NCBI GenBank assembly: GCA_025345505.1
Contig: JANVCC010000152.1
Coordinates: 3,109,318 to 3,173,317 of the forward strand
Direction: 5' to 3'
Length of the DNA: 64,000 bases
Source: Todiramphus chloris collaris
Lineage: Eukaryota > Chordata > Aves > Coraciiformes > Alcedinidae
Part shown: in pieces, positions 12,164 through 23,738 of the stretch
Numbering within the stretch: position 1 is the first letter of the stretch
How the letters are laid out: every line of letters begins with the position of its first letter
Translations under genes and position numbers: made by a program
Notes under the pieces: generated by a model
Told to the model about the DNA's origin: nothing
The model's input: only the letters and a program-made list of their open reading frames with translations
Databases searched by the model: none

Positions 12164-13552
12164 TCATAGAATCATAAAATTGTCAGGGTTGGAAGGGACC
12201 TTAATGATCATCTGGTTCCAACCCCCCTGTCAATGGTAGGGACACCTCCCACTAGAGCAGGTTGCTCAGATCCCCATCCAGACTGGTCTTAAAAACTTCC
12301 AAGAATAGGGCTTCCACCACCTCCCTGGGCAACCTGTTCCAGTGTCTCACCACCCTCATGGTGAAGAAATTCTTCCTAATGTCTAACCTGAATCGACCTA
12401 TCTCTAGTTTTAATCCATTCCCTCTAGTCCTACCACTGCCCGACAGCCTAAAAAGTCCCTCCCCAGCTTTCTTGTAGCCCCCTTCAGATACTGGAAGGCC
12501 ACAATAAGGTCTCCCCAGAGCCTTCTCTTTTCCAGACTGAACAACCCCAACTCTCTCAGTCTGTCCTCATAGGAGAGGTGCTCCAGCCCTCTGATCATCC
12601 TCGTGGCCCTTCTCTGGACATGTTCCAGCACATCCATATCCTTCCTGTAATAGGGTCTCCAGAACTGGATGCAGTACAGTACTGGATGCAGGTGAGGTCT
12701 CACGAGAGTGGAGGAGGGGGGGAGAATCACCTCCCTCGACCTCGTGGCCACACTTCTCTTGATGCAGACCAGGATATGACTGGCTTTCTGGGCTGCAAGA
12801 GCACACTGATGGCTCATGTTGAGCTTCTCATCCACCAGCACTCCCAAGTCCTTTTCTTCAGGGCTGCTCTCAAGCCAGTCACTGCCCAGCCTATATTGGT
12901 GCTTGGGATTGCTCCGACCCAGATGGAGGACCTTGCATTTGGCCATGTTGAACTTCATGAGATTGGCATGGGCCCACATGTCCAGCCTGTTGAGGTCCCT
13001 CTGGATGGCATCCCTTCCCTCCAGCGTGTCAGCTGCCCCACACAGCTTGGTGTCGTCAGCAAACTTGCTGAGGGTGCACTCAATGCCACTGTCCATGTCA
13101 CTGACAAAGATGTTAAACAAGACTGGTCCCAGTACTGATCCTTGAGGGACTCCACTTGTCACTGGTCTCCACTTGGATACCAACCCATTGACAACCACTC
13201 TTTGGGAGTGGCTGTCAATCCAGTTCTTTACCCTCTGAATTGTCCATCCATCAAATCCATATTTCACCATCATGGAAACAAGAATGTCATGTGGGACAGT
13301 GTCAAAGGCTTTGCTCAGGTCCAGCTAAATGACGTTGGTTGCTCTTCCCCCATCTATTGATGTTGTGACCTTCTCATAGAAGGCCACCAGGTCAGTCAGG
13401 CATGATTTGCCCTTGGTGAAGCCATGTTGGTTACAGCCAATCACTTCATCGTTATTCATCTGCCTCAGTAGTGCCTCCAGGAGGATCCGCTCCATGATCT
13501 TACCAGGCACAGAAGTGAGACTGACTAGCCTGTAGTTCCCAGGGTTATCCAC
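12164..13552 (-). pseudogene. CR1 ORF2 reverse transcriptase and C-terminal region, broken
   Basis: Non-LTR RT copies element RNA at a nicked chromosomal target. The main frame, 12410-13273, gives 287 codons. It contains [12 protein letters not shown] at residues 39-50 and the catalytic loop FADD at 71-74 (plus strand about 13052-13063), the CR1 version of the YxDD active site with both aspartates kept. In the same frame upstream, 13328-13552 carries [19 protein letters not shown] and [14 protein letters not shown] single TAG at 13325-13327 separates the two parts, where relatives have an aromatic residue before [10 protein letters not shown]. Downstream, the frame shifts by one base at a run of five G on the minus strand (12478-12482). 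After this the usual CR1 tail, including FRLDIRKNFFT, continues in another frame to about 12253. Not functional as it stands. Confidence 0.92.
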
Positions 13553-13575
13553 CTTTCCCTTTTTGAATATGGCAG

Positions 13576-14136
13576 TTATATTTCCCCTTTTCCAGTCAGT
13601 GAGGACTTCACCAGACTACCATGACTTTTGGAATATAATAGGTAGTTGTTTAGCAACCTCAGCACCTGTGGGTGTGTCCCATCAAGTCCCATGTACTTGT
13701 GTAGTTTCAGGTTCTTCAGATGGTCATGAACCTGATCTGCACTTGCAATGGGCATTTCTTTCATCCAACCCCTGCCATCATCTTCTGTGACTCTGGGGTT
13801 GTGGCTGGAGCCCTTGCCAGTGAAGACTGAGGAACAGAAGTCATTGAGGACCTCAGCCTTCTCAGCACCGTTCACCACCAGTTCTCCAGTTTCTTTTCTG
13901 AGAGGGCCCACACCTTCCTTAGTCTTTTTCTTTCCATTGATATACCTATAGAAATTTTTGGCATTACCTTTAATCTCCCTGGCTAGATTTAATTCTAACT
14001 TAGCTTTAGTTTTACTAACCAGGTCTCTTGCTGCTCGGTCAGCTTCCTTGTATGCCCCCCATTCTAGCTGTCCTCCTTTCCACTCCTTATAGAGCTTCTT
14101 TTTGTGTGACAGTGAGTCCAGGAGTTCCTTGTTCAT
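13576..14136 (-). pseudogene. CR1 ORF2, endonuclease-RT linker and N-terminal RT part
   Basis: A 186-codon frame with typical CR1 linker content. NKELLDSLSHKKKLYKEWK lies at the start, AREIKGNAKNFYRYI around residues 53-67, then a region matching the conserved GPDGIHP block as GLDGTHP near residue 150. The frame ends out of phase with the RT frame at 13552, so there is an indel between about 13600 and 13680. The block usually followed by GEVPxDW is visible as EVLTDW only in the other phase. It belongs to the same CR1 copy as its neighbours on both sides. Confidence 0.88.
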
Positions 14137-14235
14137 CCAGGCAGGTCTCCTAGAATTCTTTCCTGCCTTTCTCTTTGCTGGTATAGTTTGCTTCTGGGCA
14201 CTGAGAAGGTGATCCTTGAATACCGACCAACTGTC

Positions 14236-14930
14236 CTAGGCCCCCCTACCATCTAGGGCTTTGTCCCATGGCACTTTGGACAGCATATCCTTGAAATGAT
14301 CAAAGTCTGCATGCCTGAAGTCCAGGGTTGTAAGCTTGGAGTACGTCCTCCTAGCTGCCCTGAGGACCTTGAATTCTATCGCTTCATGATCACTGCAGCC
14401 AAGGTTGTCCCCAAGTTTTACATCAGACATCAGCACTTCCTGTTGGTCAAAACAAGGTCCAGCATAGCCCCTTTCCTTGTCAGTTCCTCCATCATTTGGA
14501 GGAGGAAGTTGTCATTTACGCACTCCAGGAACATCCTGGATTGCTGGTACCTTGCTGTGTTATCTCCCCAGCAGATGTCAGGGTAGTTAAAATCCCCTAC
14601 AAGGACCAAGTCCTGTGAACGCGAAGCCATTTCTATCTACCTATGGAGGGCCTCATCCACTTGGCTCTGCTGGTCAGGTGGCCTGTAGCAGACCCCTATC
14701 CTAACATCACCTTCCCCTGACTTCCCTTTAATCTTAACCCATACACTCTCAACCAGCTCATCATCCTTCCCCATATGTGACTTCATGGATTCCAGCTGGT
14801 CAGTGATGTAAAGGGCAACACCTCCTCCCCTGCCTGTCCTTCCTGAACAGCTTATAACCATTTACCCCTACGTTCCAGCAGCACAGTGGACCTTAATTCA
14901 TCCTGTTTATTGCCCAAGCTGCATGCATTC
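14236..14930 (-). pseudogene. CR1 ORF2 apurinic-type endonuclease domain, broken
   Basis: APE-type endonucleases nick the target DNA for CR1 insertion. Three adjacent frames together show the domain. 14637-14861 has GRGGGVALYI and IGVCYRPPDQ. 14430-14630 has VGDFNYPDICW with the conserved Asp/Asn, and LDLVLTN. 14236-14436 has LGCSDHEAIEF with the catalytic Ser-Asp-His. Upstream, about 14880-14930 encodes the characteristic start region of CR1 ORF2. About 30 codons that normally join this start region to the GGGVALYI block are missing around 14865-14875. Frame changes near 14430 and 14636 also break the frame. Confidence 0.88.
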
Positions 14931-15220
14931 GTGTAGAGGCACTTCAGCTGGGCTGGCTGGATCACCCTCTTGTGTGAATCCCCTTTGACTCCTGTGGGGT
15001 GTCCCAGTGCATGTCACTGGCTTTCCTCAGGATAACAAGTTGAGAGCCCTTACTAGGATTCCATCCCTTAGCCCCTGGTGTGTTGCCCCACTGTTCATCA
15101 CAAGCAAATGTAAATGTAAGATTATTGACCCCTTCCCCCTTCAAATCTAGTTTAAAGCCCTATCAATAAGCCCTGCCAGTCAAGGTTCTTTGCAGCAACT
15201 CTCCAGAGAGACAGTCCTGT

Positions 15221-17539
15221 CTCCAGCTGTGTGCATACATGGAAGGATAGAAAACATAAAAATATGTGTGTATAATTTTGGATGGAGGAAGAGATGATGA
15301 CAATACATATAAGGAAGTTCGAGTATGTGGTGGATGTATGAAATATGAACCATTTATGTGTATAAATAGCAGGGGAAGATTTATATGAGTAGAGCTTGGC
15401 CTCTTCTATGGTTTTTATTGCTAATCAAGCAGGACAGACAGACTCATGTTTTAAATGGAGATGAAAGACTCAATTTTTTTTTTGTTTCAGGTCAGGTAAC
15501 AAGTACTTGCCCATTCCTGTCCTTTTTTTCCCATCATGAATCAAATCATATTATAGAGACATACTCTCTACATGAGGTGTGCTTAAATAAATATGATCAA
15601 GTATCACAGGATTTCATGCAGGGAGAGTCACTCAGTTTTCACAGGAGGTGCAACATCACAACTTTTGCCTCATACAGGTCTTGTCTCATAAGCTTGCCAC
15701 ATGGGAAGGTAAGACTTTGACATAGGGAAGAGGAATTTACCATAGGATGAAGGCAGGAGATGAGTGGTAAAAGGGTAATTTAAGACTCCTTTAACTTCCT
15801 ACCCAATCCCAACTCTACACAGATGCATTAGTTCACTTTTTCAGTTGCTCAGACACTTTTGAAAAGTGTAGGCCTTTGCACTGAAAAATGACAGTGTTTC
15901 AACTCTAGAAGTTCAAATGTCATGAATTTTATTACAGATAAGACTGAAAAGCTTGGACTAAATAAAAATCAGAAAATATTTGCAGTATTCTTTATATGCC
16001 TTGCAGATTTTGCACATTCAGGGCATACTTTTATCAGCTCTCCCAACTGGGCTTGAAACAGGTTTGGAAACTTTTTAGGGCTTTTTATTTTTTCTCAACT
16101 AAAAGAAATATCCACTGTTTTGAGGACCTTGGATTTTAGATAAATCTCCAGAAGTTACAAGAATTACAATAAAATAACAAAAATTGGCAGTTCTGAAGCA
16201 TATAATGTAAAAGTTGACTAAGTTCGAAAAAGTTGTGTCCCAAAGGCATAGAAGGAGAAGAATGGGAGAAAAAAACCCCAAAGTGTGCTAATAATACAAA
16301 AGCATAGTTGCTTAGAAGTGAGATAAAAGTTAACCAAGGAAAAAACATGATTTTAATAACTCTGAATGTTCTGCAGGCATCTCATCCTTGATGCACACTT
16401 GAATGAATCAGATCTAAATTGCTCATCCTCTCCAATGCCTGCCTGTCAAAGCCTGCTTCTTCAACTGCAGCCACTGCTGTGTGATTCTCCCCTGTGATAT
16501 CCTCCAAACTGTGCCTCTCCATTATTTTTACAGAACCTCGTTTGTTTTCCAAAATCTTGCCTGTGATCGGATGTTCCTGGTCCCTCATCTCACAGGGTCA
16601 AGCTGACAATGAATTATTACGTATTATTAATGTTGTTGTGTAAGGGATAGACAGATAACATGATGTGTGTTTCCCTTAGTCTCCGTATATTAGCATATAC
16701 AATATTTTCAGACATACCCCTAAAAATGCATCTTGTAACCTATTCGTCTCTAGCTATCCTTACCTACTACAATAGTTAAAGATTCAAAACAATTAAATAA
16801 AAAAAAATAACGATGTAGGTAGTATATAGCAACAAATATACATAGGGTCCTAATGTCTTTAATGGAAACTACAGTACATGAGGATTCTTGCATCCAACAG
16901 TTAAGTATGATAATATATACAAGTGGCAAGACTCCTGAAGATGGTGTTATACTTCTTGGAAATGGGAAAACAAACAATAATAAAAAGTTAGGAGATTGGA
17001 ATAAAATATTAGTCTTCATCAGTTCACTCCTTTTCCCTCATTCCAGAGTCCAGTATGAAAAAAAAAAACTTTGAGAAACACTTTTAAAAATTCTCAATAT
17101 GCTGCATTTGCTCAGATGAATCTTTACCTACATGTCCCAGTTTTACTTTTCTTAAACTTAAAAACATTTTGAACTCTTACAAAATTATCTTTCTACTTTA
17201 TAAAGCAACAGTACTGATACTTTCTGATTTTTCATCAGTTCACCTGTTTCAGAAATACTGTAGCAGACAAAATACATGCAAGTGAAAAACCAGGTTATTT
17301 ATTAATGTATATATCTATGTATATATATTGTTATTAAAATGTTTTTTAATATATATTTACTTGTTGCATAAGAATGTATAAAGATACTTTCTGTGTGCAG
17401 ATTAAGTTATATATAATTCAATTCTCAAACTGAAAAAAATATAGTTTCAAGAATTAAGTAACAAATGCATGTACTCCAATTTTGTTCTTAACAGCCTTTC
17501 TTTTTAAATTAAGTTTATTTTCAATAAATCTTGGAGCTG
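15221..17539. other. Unique AT-rich sequence, no gene recognised
   Basis: Contains chance frames up to 111 codons (15385-15720 plus), none with a motif I recognise. No repeat family was identified. Confidence 0.45.
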
Positions 17540-17700
17540 CAGGGAAGCCAAGTGGTAGAAAGCTAAACCTGTGCCAATTCTAAAAAGAGGGGAAGGGGGA
17601 AGACACAGAGAATTACAGGCTCATCAGTCTCAAATTTAGCCTTGGCAGAACAATGAAACAGCTGGTATGAGGCTTGACTAATAAGAAAATAAAGACATTA
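17540..17700 (+). mobile_element. Degraded LINE (CR1-like) RT scrap
   Basis: One plus-strand frame across about 17600-17670 reads ENYRLISL, a short gap, then LGRTMKQLV. This fits the conserved [19 protein letters not shown]-type RT block of CR1 elements. The flanks are too worn to extend the match, and there is no 3' tail. This is an old internal fragment and the boundaries are rough. Confidence 0.6.
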
Positions 17701-18232
17701 TAACTAGAGGCAAGCAATATATAATTATGGGACATAGATTTCCCCTAACTAACTTGATACCTGTTTAGATTAAAATGCTATTTAAATTGATACAAATAAC
17801 AGTCTTCATGTTAATAAATTGTACACAAGTTTTCCTTCAAATTTTACTTGATATTACAGAACCACTTATTCAAGTGCTATAAATAGTCTACAGTAAAAGG
17901 ATGGGATATGATCTGCTATAGTTGTCACACAGTATTCCAGAGGAATTGTGCAGGGTCTGTTCTTGTGTCTTTCACAGCCCAGTGTTTTTAGTTGTGTCCT
18001 ATATACAGAAAAATAAAACAACCATAAAATTACCACCAATCCATATGGAGGAAACAGAAAGATTGAAGAAATTATAAATAATGAATGACATGGCAAGCTA
18101 TGTGATTCTGTTAGTAAGTAGGGCATGAGTAAAGGCTTTTTACAGAGATGGAATATTTTGAATGCAGGTGAAAAAAGACTGAAAGCTACACTTCTTCAAG
18201 AGGGCTCTGCCTCTGAAACAGTGAATCTGAGA

Positions 18233-18252
18233 CCCCCCCCCCCCCCCCCCCC
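18233..18252. repeat. Poly-C tract, 20 C (poly-G on the minus strand)
   Basis: Twenty consecutive C between GAGA and ACTCATG. Such a tract can form G-quadruplex or i-motif structures and is prone to length change and sequencing error. Confidence 0.95.
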
Positions 18253-18814
18253 ACTCATGTCCAGGCACTCCCACCAGCTTCTCTTGTAGAGGTTTTCTGG
18301 TAGTGTCCCCTGGCCAGAGGTTGCACACAAGCAACCATTACTCCAGAGAGTTAAGTGGTGGCAGTGGCAGTCTTCTTGCAGCAGGCATGGCTATAACATG
18401 ATCTGGTCACTGAAAATCAAAACTAACCCATAGGAAACTAAGAGCAGACTCCCATTTTTAAACCAAAGTGTAACTAATCTTTGCAACAACACTTCAGTGC
18501 CTGTGATGGGTTCTCTGACAAGTTTGAATTAAGACTGCTTGTAATTTAAACACTGAATTCAGTAGAGAATTCCTAGAGGTCTATGCTGTATAGGAGGTCA
18601 AACTACCTTGTCACAGTGGTACTTTTTCACCTTATAAATATGAATGATAATACCCTCTGTGTATTTCTTAAAGACCAGTATCTGGGAAACATGATTACAT
18701 GGGATTTTCAGCTTTCCTTTAAAAAAACCAATAAATTGCATAAAACTAGAATCAAGCTTAAGAAAGCAGAAAACAAATTGACATGACTTTATGCTTCCTT
18801 TTTTTATATATCTT

Positions 18815-18865
18815 TTTTCCTATATCTTCTGAAAAAAGATTTTCCTTATATCTTCTGAAAAAAAT
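18815..18865. repeat. Two-copy tandem repeat, unit about 25 bp
   Basis: A unit like TTTCCTATATCTTCTGAAAA (plus A/G/T tail) occurs twice in direct succession with one small indel, at about 18815-18840 and 18841-18865. Confidence 0.8.
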
Positions 18866-19412
18866 ATATTTTTTTTCTATGTATTTCTTGACAATCCACA
18901 GACACCCCTAGTTTTCTACTTCATCTATGGTAGCTCCCCCAGGTAGGATTACTGATGTGTTTCTGCAAAGAATGTGTCAGATTTATCTAAGGGAAGACAA
19001 AATTGATTTTCAGTGTAATAGTTCTGTTTCTTCAGTTCATATTAAAGAACAAATGTATGAAATATATGAAACCATCAGGTCTTGTCTTACTTTGCAGCTC
19101 TACTTGATGCTATCAGGCTGTTTTTTCCCCATATTTTCCTATTACATTGGAGGATTACTGTAAATAAGACTTTGCTGCATAGTTACTGCACGTGGAAAGT
19201 GGGCTTTTTTTAATCACTTAACAAAAGAATGAGGAGTTCTGGGCTGAGCAACAGCTCCTTACAAACTTGTTGGCAGCATAAATACCCTTCATGCCTTTAG
19301 ATTTAGTCTTCATCTAAGTATTATCCTTTTGAAAAAAATATAAATTAATCCAGGAATTATCTATAGCTATAGTATGAAACTCTTAAAGCAGAAATAAAAT
19401 CTACTGTAAGTA

Positions 19413-19435
19413 GACTCCTCACTTAAAGAGGAGTC
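19413..19435. other. Perfect 8-bp inverted repeat (hairpin)
   Basis: GACTCCTC and GAGGAGTC are separated by the 7-base loop ACTTAAA. There is no T-run after it that would suggest a Pol III terminator, and no gene nearby. It may be chance. Confidence 0.6.
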
Positions 19436-20110
19436 ATTGCTATAACATTAGCAGAGCTGGTAGAACTCATTTTTTCCACTATTTGTTATCTGGCATTGTA
19501 TGAGTTTCTTGTGTGCTGTGAAAGCTGGAACATTTCTTCTCCTAGAAAAAATAGTGACTGACATTTTAAAGCTTGTGAACTGCCTCTCACTAGAGAAGAT
19601 CTATAAAGCTTTGTTTGCTATTGCTCCTCTCTTTAACAATTATTCAAAATAAAATTCTCAGAGAGAGTCAGCTCAGAAGTGAGTCTAGTGTTTGTCTTGC
19701 CTTTTTTCCATTTCCTTTTCCCCCTCAAAGTCTAACAGGTAGGTGACTAATAGAAGAACACAGCCTTTGTGTTGTATGTGTAAGGCCATTAATTTGAGTC
19801 CCAGAGATGGATGGCTTTCCAATCCACTCTCCTTTGTTGTACTGCATCTGTGATTACCCTGGAGAATAAAAAGAATGAAAAAGTATCTCCCGCGCCTCTC
19901 TTATTTATGACTCCAGGCACAGAGTATCATTATCAGCCTTGGAGTTGATATGAGAAGAGCCCTCAGGTTAGTTAAAGTACAAGCAGTTAAACAGTAGCTA
20001 AGATTCCTTTCAGGTTCTCCCTCCTCACATGATATGATCTGTAGGGTTTATTTCCAATCACTTTCACTATGTAGCAGTCAACTAGAATTCAAGAGCCTGG
20101 AGTATATAAA

Positions 20111-20160
20111 ATTAATTATATATTATATTATATTATATTATATTAATATATATTATAAAT
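20111..20160. repeat. AT microsatellite with TATAT/ATTAT units
   Basis: Repeated TATATTATAT-type units in AT-rich DNA. Confidence 0.85.
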
Positions 20161-21204
20161 ATCTTGAGTTTTTGGTAATAAAACCCCAAATCTAATATTT
20201 TTTGGTTAATACAGCCAATTCTGTACTCATAAACAAGCTTATTATTTTAATCTTCCTATTAAATAAAATAATTAGTTAGGAAATTATCAAATATTAACAG
20301 CATTCCAGTAAACACCCAGTAGGAGAATGGATTTCTCTAATGTAGAGGGTTTTCTTTTTCTTTTACTGCTAATTTAGCACTCATCCTTAGCTTAGACTGG
20401 ATAATTTTTCTTCTTTATTGGAATAAATTAAGAACTTGTTTACATCACTGTATTCCTAATTAACTAAAGGGACAGTAAATTGAAGAAAACCCAATGAAAT
20501 TAATCTTTTTGAATGTGTAAGAGAAAGAAATTCAGAAGGGCAGTAGATGAATAAAAAGTGGGGGGAACAAAGTGGGTATTTTGAGATACTGCTACAGATT
20601 TGTCTACTGAGAGACAGTGGCTAGACTTGTATTCTCAAGGTTGAAATATGAAAAATTCTGCACCCTGGGATATTCCAGCATTGAGACAATTCCTATAGAA
20701 CAACAACAAAAAAACCCAGTCTGTTATCTGAAACTGTAATTTCTTGAAGCATCATTTAAGGACATATGAAACAATCTCATCAAAGGTCACCATTGTTATA
20801 ATGACACTATTGCTTGACACTGTTATTGGCTGAAATAAAGTATACGAGTGATATCTAGTGTACTTAAATTATGTGGCCTGTAACAAATGAGAAATGGTAA
20901 GATTTAACTTAAGATTTAGACGTGGTCTAAACTCGCTGTTTTTTGATTACACTTACAGTTCAAGGAAAGGAACATGTATTTTGAGTTGTTTAAACTATCT
21001 TAGATGCTTGTCTTATGGTGAGATAAATCGCACTTGAGGTACCATTTTCCCCTCCTGATTATTAATTAGGTTGATTAGTTGAGGTTTGAACCCCTAACAT
21101 TTAAATGACTAAATTAAGGCAGATGAATCCTCCACAAAATGACTTAAATTCTTTGTCCTTCAAAAGTTACAATATTTAATAGATTTTTTTTTTTTTGTCA
21201 GAGA

Positions 21205-23223
21205 CTTTTGACAGAACACGTGCATCAACCAATGTTGTAGGGCTCTAAAAGGTATGGGGGCACAAGAGAGATGGTTGATATTCAAACACTACCTCCTCCA
21301 AGTTCAAGATAAATGCAAAAAAAGTCAAATAGAAGAGGCAGGAGACTTGCATGGATAAGCAAAGAGCTCCTGGAAAAACTCAAATGGAATAGGGAAATTT
21401 ACAGTGTCTAGTTAATTGGGAGGATTATAGAAATGATGCCAGAGTATGTAAAGACAAAACAAGAAAGGCCAAGTCTCTCCCAAAACTTTGTCTAGGGAAG
21501 TGAAAGAAAACAAGAAGAGCTTTTTCAAATGCATCAATGAGAAAGGGAAGAGTAGGGAAAAAGTGGGTCTACTGCTGAATGAGGTGGGAGATATGGTAAC
21601 TGGTATGGTATTGCTGAATGCCTTCTTTTCCTCAGTCTTTACTCCCAAGATCAGCCTTCCAAAATCACATTCACTAGAAGTAACAGAGGAAAACTGGAGA
21701 GAGGAAGACACTCCACTGGTCAGTGAGGATCAGGTTAGAGATCGTTTGGATAAACTGAAAGCACACAAATCCATTGGCCCTGATGGTCTGCACCCAGGTG
21801 TGCTGAGAGAACTGGCTGATGCTGTTGCTGTTTTTGAAAAATCATGGAGAATGGGAGAGGTGCCTGATGACTGGAAGAAAGCCAGTGTCACTCCAGTCTC
21901 CAAAAAGGGCAAGAAAGACTCAGACAACTACAGACTGGTCAACCTCACCTCCATCCCTGGAAAGATGATGGAGTAGCTCATTCTGGAGTCTCTCTCTAAC
22001 CACATGGAAGAAATTAAGGTTATCAGGAGTAGCCAACATGGATTTACTAAGGAGAAATCTTGTTTGACTAATCTAATAACCAAATGGGTAGATGAAGGGA
22101 TAGCAGTGGATATCATATACCTTGACCTCAGTAAGGCTTTTGATACTGTCTCCCATAATATCCTTGTAGGAAAACTCAAGAAATGTAGGATAGACGATTG
22201 GACTGCTAGGTGGATTGAAAACTAGCTCACCAACAGAGTTCAGAGGGTTGTGTTCAGTGGTGCAGAGTCAAGATGGAGGCCTGTGGTATTCCCCAGGGAT
22301 CAGTACTGGGTCCACTTTTGTTCAGTATCTTCATCCATGACCTGGATGAGGGGATAGAGTGTACCATCAGCAAGTTTACTGATGATATGAAACTTGGAGG
22401 GGTGGCTGACACACCAAAAGACTGTGCTGCTATCCAATAAGACATAGACAGGTTAGAGAGCTTGTTGAAGGTGAACCTTGTGAAGTTCAATAAGGACAAA
22501 TGTAGAGCCTTGGATATGGGGAGTAATACCACCAGACACCAGTAGAGATTATGGGTTGTCCTGCTGGAAGGCAGTTCCATGGAGAAAAACATGGGAGTCC
22601 CAGTGGATAGTAAGTTATCCATGGGACAGCAATGTGCCCTTGTGGACAAGAAGGCAAGTGGTATGCTGGGATGCATTAAGAAAAATGTCCATCAGGTCTA
22701 GGGAGGTTCTCCTACCCCTCTACTCTGCCTTGGTGAGACCACACCTGGAATACTGTATTTAGTTTTGGGCTCCCCAGTTCAAGAGAGACAGGGATCTGCT
22801 GGAGAGAGTCCAACAGAGAGCTACAAGGATCATTAATGGATTTGAACATCTCTCCTATGAAGAAAGGCTGAGAGACCTGGGGATGTTTAGTCTTGAGAAG
22901 AGAAGGCTGAGAGGAGATTTTAATGTCTGTCAATATCTGAGGTATGAGTGTCAAGTGGAAGGGGCCGGTCTGTTTACTGTGGTGCCCAGTAATAGGACAG
23001 GGAATCACCTCAACATGAGGAGAAACTTCTTTACTGTAAGGGTAATGGAGCACTAGAACATGCTGCCCAGAGATGTTGTGGAGTCTCCTTCTTTGGAGAA
23101 TTTCAAAACCTGCCTGGATGTGTTCCTGTGTGACCTGCCCTAAGTGATCCTGTTTTGGCAGAGGGGTTGGACTCGATGATCTCCAGAGGTCCCTTCCAAC
23201 CCCTAACATTCTATGATTCTATG
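21205..23223 (+). mobile_element. CR1 LINE, about 2 kb, 5'-truncated
   Basis: The copy starts near 21205. By 21242-21300 it encodes a CR1 linker stretch, with RWLIF at about 21267-21281. It continues through RT and ends at 23223 with GGTCCCTTCCAACCCCTAAC and ATTCTATGATTCTATG. The 3' part shows AGGTTCTCCTACCCCTCTAC near 22703 and the CR1 end block, with AACATGCTGCCCAGAGATG near 23056-23074. Multiple stops and frame breaks show it is older than the 12.2-15.2 kb copy. The 5' limit is approximate and lies after a poly-T run at about 21185-21197. Confidence 0.92.
21488..22440 (+). pseudogene. CR1 RT remnant with two in-frame TAG codons and a later frameshift
   Basis: The first frame (21488-21976) has GPDGLHPGVLRELAD near residue 97, then DNYRLVNLTSIPGKMME, and ends in TAG at 21974-21976. 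The same phase resumes at once and carries SQHGFTKEKSCLTN and [16 protein letters not shown], ending in TAG at 22223-22225. A small deletion near 22285-22295 destroys the usual TSGVPQG block. In the next phase GSVLGPLLF and the active-site loop read FTDD (22375-22386) with both aspartates kept. That phase ends in TAA at 22438-22440. The protein is not expressible. Confidence 0.88.
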
Positions 23224-23670
23224 TTTCTCTTGGAAAAGTATGACCAGCTGTATTATCAGTATTACTGTTAATCCTTTTGTTCCCATACTCCCTGGTAGCC
23301 TGGACATAGAACAAATGACACTAATACAAGCTAAGGATGTTGCTATGGAGCTTACCTTCTGTGCAGATACACTTGTGGAGGTGTGTTCATTGAGCCTTAA
23401 AGTGCTCATAAAATCACAGAGGAAGGTCATCTTATCTCCTAGCTTGGCAAAGTGAGATCCCACATGAGCAAGAGCTGCTTAGAATGTTATAATGGAGAGA
23501 AGATACAAAATGTTAATCCATCCTTCCCTCTCTTAAGCAACACAATTTCTGATTACTTGAATTATGAGACTAGAGAGAATGACATTCTGCTCTTCATATA
23601 GTGGTGTTTTGCAAAAATACTCCCCTTTAACCTGACTCATAATATTGTGATCCTGATCCTTCATGTCTTG

Positions 23671-23738
23671 TCTATATATGTATATATCTGTATATATACA
23701 TATATAAATACATATATATATATACACATATATATATG
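23671..23738. repeat. TA/CATA microsatellite
   Basis: Alternating TATATA with interspersed G and C. It yields a spurious Tyr/Ile-rich minus-strand frame that I do not treat as coding. Confidence 0.9.

Larger units (their letters stand above)
12164..15220 (-). mobile_element. Long CR1 LINE, about 3.06 kb, with EN and RT regions
   Basis: On the minus strand this is a single collinear CR1 copy. The 3' end lies at 12164, where the plus strand reads TCATAGAATCATAAAATTG followed by GGTTGGAAGGGACC. Moving 5' along the element come the RT C-terminal part, RT core, a linker, the APE-type endonuclease, the likely ORF2 start at about 14900-14930 (coding for a KCLYTNACSLGNKQ-like stretch), and about 300 bases of upstream sequence ending near 15220. 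ORF1 is absent, so the copy is still 5'-truncated relative to a complete element of about 4.5 kb. Lesions are few: one nonsense codon, two frameshifts and a deletion in the endonuclease. It is the youngest-looking and longest copy here. The 5' boundary is approximate. Confidence 0.93.
17701..21204. other. Unique AT-rich sequence with simple repeats
   Basis: No gene recognised. It holds a poly-C tract (18233-18252), a short tandem duplication (18815-18865), a hairpin (19413-19435) and an AT microsatellite (20111-20160), each listed separately. Confidence 0.5.

Noticed and set aside
12578-13138. Plus-strand 186-codon open frame
   Set aside because: It is antisense to the CR1 reverse transcriptase on the minus strand, which has the conserved motifs.
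22254-22676. Minus-strand 140-codon frame, and 22712-23209 (165 codons)
   Set aside because: Both are antisense to the plus-strand CR1 and reflect its low stop density.
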